From NCBI GenBank assembly GCA_009760855.2, contig WPIO01000113.1:1-64000 (forward strand): a stretch of 64,000 nucleotides of DNA, in the 5' to 3' direction. Positions 57,217 to 64,000 of this stretch are shown one piece after another. The notes beneath the pieces are model-generated. The model saw only the letters and a list, made by a program, of their open reading frames with translations. It ran no database searches and was not told the origin of the DNA. Made by a program: the position numbers and the translations under genes. How positions within the stretch are numbered: the first letter of the stretch is position 1; every line of letters begins with the position of its first letter. The DNA is from Cristatella mucedo (lineage: Eukaryota > Bryozoa > Phylactolaemata > Cristatellidae).

Positions 57217-57410
57217 TAAATAAATAATAAATAAATGCTAGCTGATTTAACAGCCTCTTTTGTATAGCGACAGAAGGGCCTTTACGGCTATCAGAACGGC
57301 TTGCAGTGGGCGATACAGAATCGCCCACTGCAGGATTCGAACCCACGTGACCTCGGGACGAAAGTCGTGAAAAGCAGCCGCCTCACCTAGTGCGAGCCAT
57401 CACGGCTCAC
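57217..57410 (-). mobile_element. SINE family 1, full length
   Basis: ATAAATAATAAATAAATGC tail, CAGCCTCTTTTGTATAGCG, a TTGCAGTGGGCG site, the B-box complement GGATTCGAACCC and the head complement ending in CCATCACGGCTCACC. Confidence 0.85.
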
Positions 57411-59320
57411 CCCAGTTGGCTTCAGCTGCCGAATAAACTTGTTATGTGCTAGCGGTCACCTGGTCTCTGAATGTAAGCAGAAAATTGGCTCGATGAAGTC
57501 CAGAAGCAGTGGCAGCAATCTCACTGTGCTTATGTCACAAGGGAGCTCTCGGTTTTTTCTTCAGATACCTGCAGACTGATTTAAAAGTGGCAGTCCTCAT
57601 TTCTTTCTTTGGAGCTCCCAGTTACTCAAGATGCTGGGATGGGGAGACAGTTGCAAGAGATTGCTTGCCTTTGAATTGCCTCAAGCATTCAGCTCACACA
57701 TTTAATCATATGAGGCAATTATTTATGACAATCAGCACGTCCATGGCCAAATCAGCTTGAGCTTACCAGACGATTGTAGAACCAACGACTTCCGATTTCT
57801 AAGACTTGCCAGGATTAGGATTTTTTGTCTGGAATGACAAGCTCCAAACAGTTGACCGTGGGCAGTGATCAATAAGAGCGGTCCCGGTGTGGATCTGCTG
57901 GTTGGCATGTGGCCTAACCGAATCCTTTTTTTGGAAGAGGTCTTGGTGACTGATAGCAAACAGTCTCAGTGGCATGGTGGTTCGGTTAAGCGCTCCAATC
58001 AGGTTGTTCTCGGGTCCATCCGGCTGAGCAATTAATCAGTTTAAGCCCTGCTCAAGAATCAGTCAGCACTGCCAAGGTCACTTCTGCTGACCGAGACACA
58101 TCTATGCTGTCCTTGGGTCATCTGGGCTTTGTCTACTGCAAGGCAAGGCACGGTTAGTAGTGAACCAGCAGCATGCTAAATCAGCTAGGTTGTGACTGCC
58201 TAGATTTTTATTATTTGCCATACCTGAGTTGTAGCAGCTTGGAACCGGTTATATGCTCATCCATGGTTTGTGGCAGTAATACAGCCAGGGCGGTCAGTTG
58301 TGCTTTAGCAGTTGTGCATAAGTAGTTGTGCTCTCAGCTGTGCATCTTATACGAGTTGGTATCGTTGTCGAAGAGATTTCTTTAGGCTATGGATGTGATC
58401 TTGTTATTTATGTTATGTGCAGCCTTCGTTGCTATTGCGTTCAGCTACTGGTGGCATATGTGCGTGCACCTACAACCCTACCCTTGGCCCTTCACCTACT
58501 TGTTGCTTGCAGAGATTTCAAAGCTCGAAACTTCATCGATATTTTTCGGGCGTCGGTTGAGGCACCTTCGCTGACATAGCGCTGTGTTTGTGGCCTAATT
58601 CTGTCCTGACCTGGAAGCCACTCCAAAGCCTGTTTGTGACAGTAGGACTGGTTGGCAGCTCTGGGTGCCCATAAGTGAATGCAGTGACATAAGTAAGATA
58701 TTTTTTTCTGATTTCAACTACTGTTCTTTACTGAGTCGAGGACAAGCTGATATCTAGCTGCTCGAATAATTTCCAAGTAAGCTGATTATAGTCACTCATA
58801 AGTCTGGCCTACCTCACTGAGTTCATCTTCGGTATGCGCTTGTCTGTCACTCCTGTCTCAGCCTGTCAGTCTGTCTGTCTGCATCATTCTCTATTTCTGT
58901 CAAACTAGTCTCTGTGCTCCTCTGTTTACATATCATTGTCTCTATCCTTGCTCGACGTCTCTTTCTCGGCTGTGTGTAGTGGACTCTCTTACTGCCTTTG
59001 TCTGCCCCTGCCTCTCTATGTCTTTTTCTCCGTAACTTGGCTCTCATGTATTCGATGGCTTGTTCTTTCTTTTTGTCTGTCATCTTTTTCCTGTCACCAA
59101 CTCCGTCTCGGTTTCGTGTCCCAGTCTTCTGCACCCGTGCGTCCAGATCTCTCTATGTCATCCTCTGCTGGGCTCCGTCTTTCCCTATCTGTCTCAAGTA
59201 TAGTCATCACGGCTCTTGTAAGCCGACCTTCACAGCTTGTTTTTACTTTTGGCGGTAGCTGGCATATTTTCTTTTTAATTCACCGTCAGAACCGACAGAT
59301 GCATGTGTGTGTGTGTCTCA
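57411..59320. other. Unassigned sequence, partly CT-rich
   Basis: Segment 58850-59200 is rich in CTGTCTGT/TCTCT units. The frames through it are low-complexity Ser/Leu/Cys products. No domain or repeat copy was recognised elsewhere. Confidence 0.4.
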
Positions 59321-59324
59321 GCTG

Positions 59325-60005
59325 TAACTTCAAAAAAGCATCAAAGACGATGTGGGTATTACGCAGGAGAGTTGTATATAGTGCACTCAAAGCCCGAGCA
59401 GCTTTCGGCACACATTCTGTAGCCAACAGGCTTCATTTCGCGCAACAAAGAGCAAGTGAGATGCAAAGTTTAGTCAGGAGAGCAGCTGAGGCAGGTGAGT
59501 AGCATGGAAGTAGCGGCTCAGGACGGCTCAAAAGGATGAGCCATCCTTTCCAGCAGGAGATTAGTTGTCGTTTCGTACGAATCGTAGAAGCAAGTTCCGC
59601 AGTCTAGGGCCTGCAGAGCAAAAGGTTCTATCACCAATAGTCTCTAGGCTGAGGAATGAAACAGCTGATTTATTGTGCGTAACTGACCTAAGGACGTGGG
59701 CAGGCTGAAACTGGTGCGCAGCAGTTCAGCTAGGAATGAAGGAGCCAAGCCACAGCTGCGGCCTTGTTGGTCAGTGTTAGAACTTCACTCTGTATCCTGT
59801 ATCCTATTCAGTTCCTAATCTTAGATAGGGATCTGACGTGATGGCTAGCTGTGGAGCAGTCTTCTTAACGAAACTCTTAGTTTTTTAATTTAGAGCTGCT
59901 GTCGAAGAGGCCACCAAAATTTCGTAGAGCGCTCGATGGTGATCGCACAGCAGCACGAACACCTATTAGAAGAGCAGTGCCTTCTAGTCCAGGCCACATG
60001 CTTGG
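59325..60005 (-). mobile_element. LINE family 1 copy, thumb to 3' UTR
   Basis: GTGGGTATTACGCAGGAG, TAGCCAACAGGCTTCAT, the CTAGGGCCTGCAGAGC site (AGPRLWN), CAGTTCAGCTAGGAATG (LAELLH) and, further 5', TCCTAATCTTAGATAGGGATC shared with 9335-9360. It has many stops. Confidence 0.8.
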
Positions 60006-60009
60006 GGTG

Positions 60010-62315
60010 TCCCATGGAGCTCATCTGGAGAAGGGCTGTGTATTACTATTGTTCTGTTCATTTAAACTCATGCGTGCTTAACCTGTCAAGTTGAAGAGCT
60101 ATGCTCAGCCCATGGGACACAGTAATGCAACAAGGCTGACCTTTAATTTGGGTGCTTAGTTGTTCGAGGAAAATCAATGCACAGCCGGTGGCCCTAGCTG
60201 CTGCTGCTGCTTCGAGTGAGCGCTCAATCACCTACTTCAGGTGATTAGGCTGCAGGACCTTCTCACATGGATATAGGTCTGTCTGTCGAGCCACCGCCGT
60301 CGTCCTCTCGCTGTCGCTTTCAACGATCACTCGCTCGGCGCAGGGCGATCGTAGAGGACACCGCAGCTGCAGCCTCCGCCGTCAGCTTTTCTTGGTGCGT
60401 GATGTCAATGCGTAAGCAAGTGCAGCTAGCACCGCCTGAGGTTGCCGTTAGAATCCCCACCCCACCCGGCTAAAGCCTGATTGCAGCACGGCTTCTTCTT
60501 TATCTTGCAGTAAGGGGTTGTGCATAGGGGTGGTGGTGGTAGTAATGCGGCGCACCAGGCATTCGTGTCTTAAGGACTCGGACGAACGATTTTTCGGAGC
60601 ACGGCAGAATGCTAGGTAATGCTGCGAATCGACATTCGTCTGCCCTGCAATTGCTTGGAGGGCATGTGCGGGCTGCTTTTGAAAGCTGTCCTCGACAGTG
60701 GGCATGCTCAATTCATCGGTAGCAGTCAGCGCTACCGGTGCCGGCTCTGAAAGGCCGGCTGGTATGGGCCTTCCGATGGCTGGCTGCATGAGCAAATATG
60801 AACGCAGCAGCAGACAAGAGCTGGGGACCAGACCTCGGGTTGGCGCTCTGCTGCTGCTGCTGCGGCGTCGGCTTCCTAGCCAGCCCATTGCCTTTGGTCT
60901 GGTCCGTGCTAGTCTGCGTTTGAAAAAGTATATGATGGCTTTAGTTAGTCAGCTGGGAGGTTGCAATGTTATGATTGCAGTGGTTCCAAGTTAAATGTCC
61001 AGATGGATTTAGTTCTCTTATGGTGCTATGCATTTACATTGTTATTAGCACAAGTATTATTATTGCAGTAGAGTCTTGGGTTACTACACTTCCGAAATGG
61101 CAATGTAACCCAGGGCCGATCTTAACACGGATACATACTGATTTTTCATTGGTATTATTGGAAAGAATGTATTTGCTCCCCAGCCCGAAAAAAAATTATT
61201 TGTGAATTAAAAATAGAAGAAAAACACGGCTACGTCACATTCGCACACTGAGTCATATTCGCAAATTTTTAGGATGCTTATGGAATGATCTGAAAATGAT
61301 CAGCCGAGGATTAACCTGTTAAAATCAGACTTGGCATTGCAACGGTAGCGTTGGCACCTTCAAGGCTTAATTTAGCGCTCAATAAATTGGAATGAATTCT
61401 TTTGCCTTTCGGCGCTTCTTTGTAAACTTGTGGCAGCAGCTCTGTTTAAAGGCTTTATTGTGCCCAACCGCCTGTGAGGCTGCTACGAGCTCATTTTCTT
61501 GGTTCGTAAACCAGAACCGGGTTTTGTAACTCGAGTCATTTTCCCCAACCCGGGCATTCTTGAGCCGGACTGTTCATGACCCGAGGTGGTCGTATCCCTG
61601 AACCCCACTTTATCATCATTAATGGCATTACTCCCTAGCAGGCAAGATGGGTGCTTGGGTAATTGATTAGCCAAGTTATTCAGCTGGCTCAGCAAGAAGT
61701 CATCCACTCGTCCAGTGCCCGGTACGTATGGCAGTGGTGGTGGCTTGAGGCGGCCCCTCAATTGAGGCCATTTGCAAAGCCGGAACGAAAGTGGCCGGCT
61801 GGCTGCTGCATTCGCCGGCTGCTGCTCCACTGGTCCTGCAATCACATTCCGTGCTGAGGCAGAATGGCTGCTGCATTGGTGACAGATGTATAATTCAGTC
61901 ATTACCGAGGCAGCTGCTGGCTGCACAACTGCCTCTGCTGCTGTTGCTGCTGCCACCTACGGTACTGCCTCTGCTGCTTCTGTCACTGCATGGCTGGCGT
62001 CCACGCGACCGTCTGCCGACAGTAGTAGAGGTCAGATGCATTTCCCTCGCGTAGACTACCTGATCCTTGCAGCAGCTGCAACAGCACGATCGTCCTCCAC
62101 CCTAGTTCCTATTAAGAAATGTTCCTGATGGGCATTTGAGTGGATCGTGCTGCCCGGCCTGCAGAAGCTTCGCTGAGCTTGTGCTAGCTGCGACTGTCGG
62201 CTCTCTCGTGACTGCTCTCATATTTTGCCTTGTAGAATGGCCTTGCTGCTGCTGCTGCCACTGCCTCTGTTTATCTGCAATGAATCAGCCTAAGGTTGGC
62301 AGCTGCCAGCAGCTG
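60010..62315. other. 5' flank of the glutamate receptor gene, CTG/CAG-rich
   Basis: Scattered CTG/CAG runs (60200, 60850, 61930-61980) and a stray retroposon tail (ATTTAGTTCTCTTATGGTGC, 61006-61045). No TATA box or coding exon could be fixed. Promoter and untranslated exons may lie here. Confidence 0.4.
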
Positions 62316-62317
62316 TG

Positions 62318-62361
<44 letters not shown>
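62318..62361. repeat. CTG trinucleotide repeat
   Basis: About 14 uninterrupted CTG units, about 150 bases before the receptor start codon. It is probably in the promoter or 5' UTR. Poly-Ser/Gln/Ala frames in it are artefacts. Confidence 0.95.
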
Positions 62362-62362
<1 letters not shown>

Positions 62363-62513
62363 GAGTGCTTCCTGGAGCACTGAGCTTCGGCCCGATTGGC
62401 TGATCGTAGCTTACCTGGACCTGCCCTGCTAGATCCGTGAGGATCAGCAGTGCAGGTCGGACCGGCAGAGAAGGAGAGCGGACCCGGAAGGTGCAAAGCT
62501 CGTGCCGGCCGCC

Positions 62514-63387
62514 ATGTCGGCCGGCAGCCTGCCGTCGGTGCTTCATCTGCTGCCGTTGCTGCCGCTCGTGCTGCTGCTGCTGCCTCCTCACGTGGGATCT
62601 CGGTTCGCCGACGCCGGCACAGCTATGGTCGACCAGCAGCAGCAGCTGGCTGCTGCTGCTGCTGCTGCCGCAGCCGACGGCCAGCTGCCGCCCAAGTCGG
62701 ACGGGCGAGCGCCGGGTGCAAAGAGTCGCCGCAGCAGCGCGGCGACGAGCAAGCAGCGACTCTACGTTGACGGCGACATCATCGTCGGCGCGCTGTTTCC
62801 CATGCACAAGGAGCCGCCGCGCGGCGGCGCCGTGCACGAGGGCGCCGGCGAGCGGGCTTGCGGAGATATATGGGAGCAGTACGGCATACACAGGGTCGAG
62901 ACGTTCCTCAGGACACTAGACCGCATCAACGAGGATGCGCACATTCTGCCCGGCGTCACTCTGGGCTGCGACGTGCGCGACTCGTGCTGGGACGTGCAGA
63001 CGTCGCTCGGCGAGTGCAAGCACTACATACGCACGTCGCTCGTGCGCGAGCTCGACTATTCGCCGGCGCTTGCCAGCGACGAAGTGGGCAGCAACGGCGG
63101 CCGCTGCGGCTTCGCCGGAAGCGGCGGTGGAAGTGGCTTTGCGTCGAAGCCCATAGCCGTGCTGATCGGGGCCGGCAGCAGCCAGGTGTCCATGCAGGTG
63201 CAGGACATGCTGCAGCTGTTCTCCATCCCACAGCTCGACTATGCGGCCACTAGCGCCGACCTGAGCGACAAGTCTCGCTATCGCTACTTCCTGCGCGTGG
63301 CGCCGCCCGACTCGCAGCAGGCCAGCGCGCTGGCCGACCTGGTGGAGCACTTCGGATGGACATACATATCGACGGTCTACACGGACG
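62514..63387 (+). CDS. Metabotropic glutamate receptor (group I type), first coding exon, partial
   Basis: The product is a class C GPCR that senses extracellular glutamate through a Venus-flytrap domain. The ATG at 62514 has a GCCGCC context and is followed by a Leu-rich signal peptide (residues about 5-29). A Gln/Ala-rich spacer (about 37-60) is unusual for the family. From about residue 84 the ligand-binding domain reads DGDIIVGALFP, EQYGIHRVE, RINEDAHILPGVTLGC, RDSCW, IGAGSSQVSMQVQ, YAATSADLSDK and FGWTYISTVYTDG, closest in my recall to mGluR1/5. Positions matching the ligand-binding Tyr, Arg and Trp of mGluR1 are Y123, R127 and W159. Ala244 stands where mGluR1 has Ser186, and Thr246 matches Thr188. 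The exon ends inside codon 292 (G|GTAATG, phase 1). The rest of the lobes, Cys-rich domain and seven helices lie beyond the window. Confidence 0.93.
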
Positions 63388-64000
63388 GTAATGCAGCTTC
63401 CCTTCCATGATTTGCTTCCTTCTTCTCTGGCTCAGCTGGTCGATGTGCCTATACCGGCTGTACCCTGCACAACCTAGAGATGCATTCCTGTGGCTTGTCG
63501 ACCAGCCACGATTGCCTGCTCACGTGAGCTTGGTGCCACTATCCTTGCAGCCTCTGTTGTGAACGTTTGCAGTGAAGCCGGTCCGGTTGCCTGGCTGACC
63601 TGCTTGACTGCTACTTGTTTGGAAATTAGGGTTACAGTGCAAGATTTGGTTGGGCAGTTGTCATCTGTTAGCTGCGTTTCGTTGCCAAAACTTCGGGGTT
63701 CGCCGGCTTGGATTGATTGTATGCTTGTGCCTTAATCCCTATGTCCACACGTCTCAAAAGAAAGCCTAGCTGCTGTTGTTATGCTCTGGTTCCCCTTTGT
63801 TTTGACGGTGTCTGTTTGCACGATTTGGGAATAAGGCTTTAGCATGGCAACACGTGTTACTAAGTTTACTGACTGCAGTTGCCGAGTTGGCAGACATAAG
63901 GGCATGCCAAATGATTGCTAGCCTTTTCTGAAACTGCTGCTGCTGCTGGGGCCACTGCTGCACTACCACTACTGGTGATGCTGCTGGTGATGGTGTTACT
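63388..64000 (+). other. First intron of the receptor gene (start only)
   Basis: Donor GTAATG at 63388 follows TACACGGACG. After it the reading frame loses similarity to the family, where NYGE-type residues would be expected. No acceptor with matching coding sequence is seen before the window ends. CTG/CAG runs occur near 63768 and 63935-63960. Confidence 0.75.

Noticed and set aside
58936-59502. A 188-codon Ser/Leu/Cys-rich frame
   Set aside because: The 5' part is CT-rich low complexity and the 3' part runs into antisense LINE family 1.
62502-62513. Upstream start for the receptor at 62502
   Set aside because: The codon there is GTG; the first ATG in frame, with a good GCCGCC context, is at 62514.
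62271-62891. A 206-codon minus-strand frame opposite the receptor exon
   Set aside because: It is antisense to the receptor signal peptide and to CTG repeats; the poly-Ser run is from the repeat.

Overview
This is animal nuclear DNA, most likely from an invertebrate. The evidence is one clear exon of a group I-type metabotropic glutamate receptor with a GT splice donor, a decayed LRR-Roc-COR (ROCO) gene behind a splice acceptor, very low gene density, and long tracts of retroposons, satellites and microsatellites. There are no bacterial operons, no CRISPR array and no convincing functional RNA genes. I cannot name the species or the phylum from sequence alone.

Layout, left to right. 0-4.6 kb: fragments of two CR1/L2-like LINE families with GA, TA and CA microsatellites. 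4.7-6.7 kb: ROCO pseudogene (end of LRRs, Roc GTPase, COR) with one in-frame TAG and one frameshift, followed by a 354-bp tandem duplication. 7.5-10.1 kb: LTR-like fragment and a LINE family 1 copy. 11.4-17.4 kb: an old, diverged tandem duplication of several kb, with a TTTAGGG-type heptamer block between the copies. 17.4-19.8 kb: tRNA-derived SINE, a hairpin around a TA tract, and a LINE family 2 tail. 19.8-23.1 kb: a degenerate satellite of about 175 bp per unit, broken by one LINE tail and two SINEs. 24.8-29.0 kb: a younger 2.1-kb tandem duplication. 29-36 kb: LINE family 2 fragments in mostly unassigned sequence. 36-40.9 kb: GC-rich unique sequence, a perfect palindrome and LTR-like pieces. 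41.0-44.1 kb: an AT-rich relic with an adenain-type protease and a packaging-type ATPase, read as a decayed Polinton/adintovirus-like element. 44.4-47.0 kb: a 2.6-kb LINE family 2 body with three nested insertions. 47-60 kb: more LINE and SINE copies and a CpG-rich, TATA-containing segment near 54 kb. 60-64 kb: CTG/CAG-rich DNA leading to the first coding exon of the glutamate receptor and the start of its first intron.

Only the glutamate receptor looks like an intact host gene, and only its N-terminal exon is inside the window. The mobile elements form a connected set. LINE family 2 ends in a hairpin tail followed by ATT repeats. tRNA-derived SINE family 2 carries the same hairpin tail, so it is probably mobilised by that LINE. 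SINE family 1 ends in a different tail. All identities below come from reading motifs and comparing copies by eye; no database search was run.
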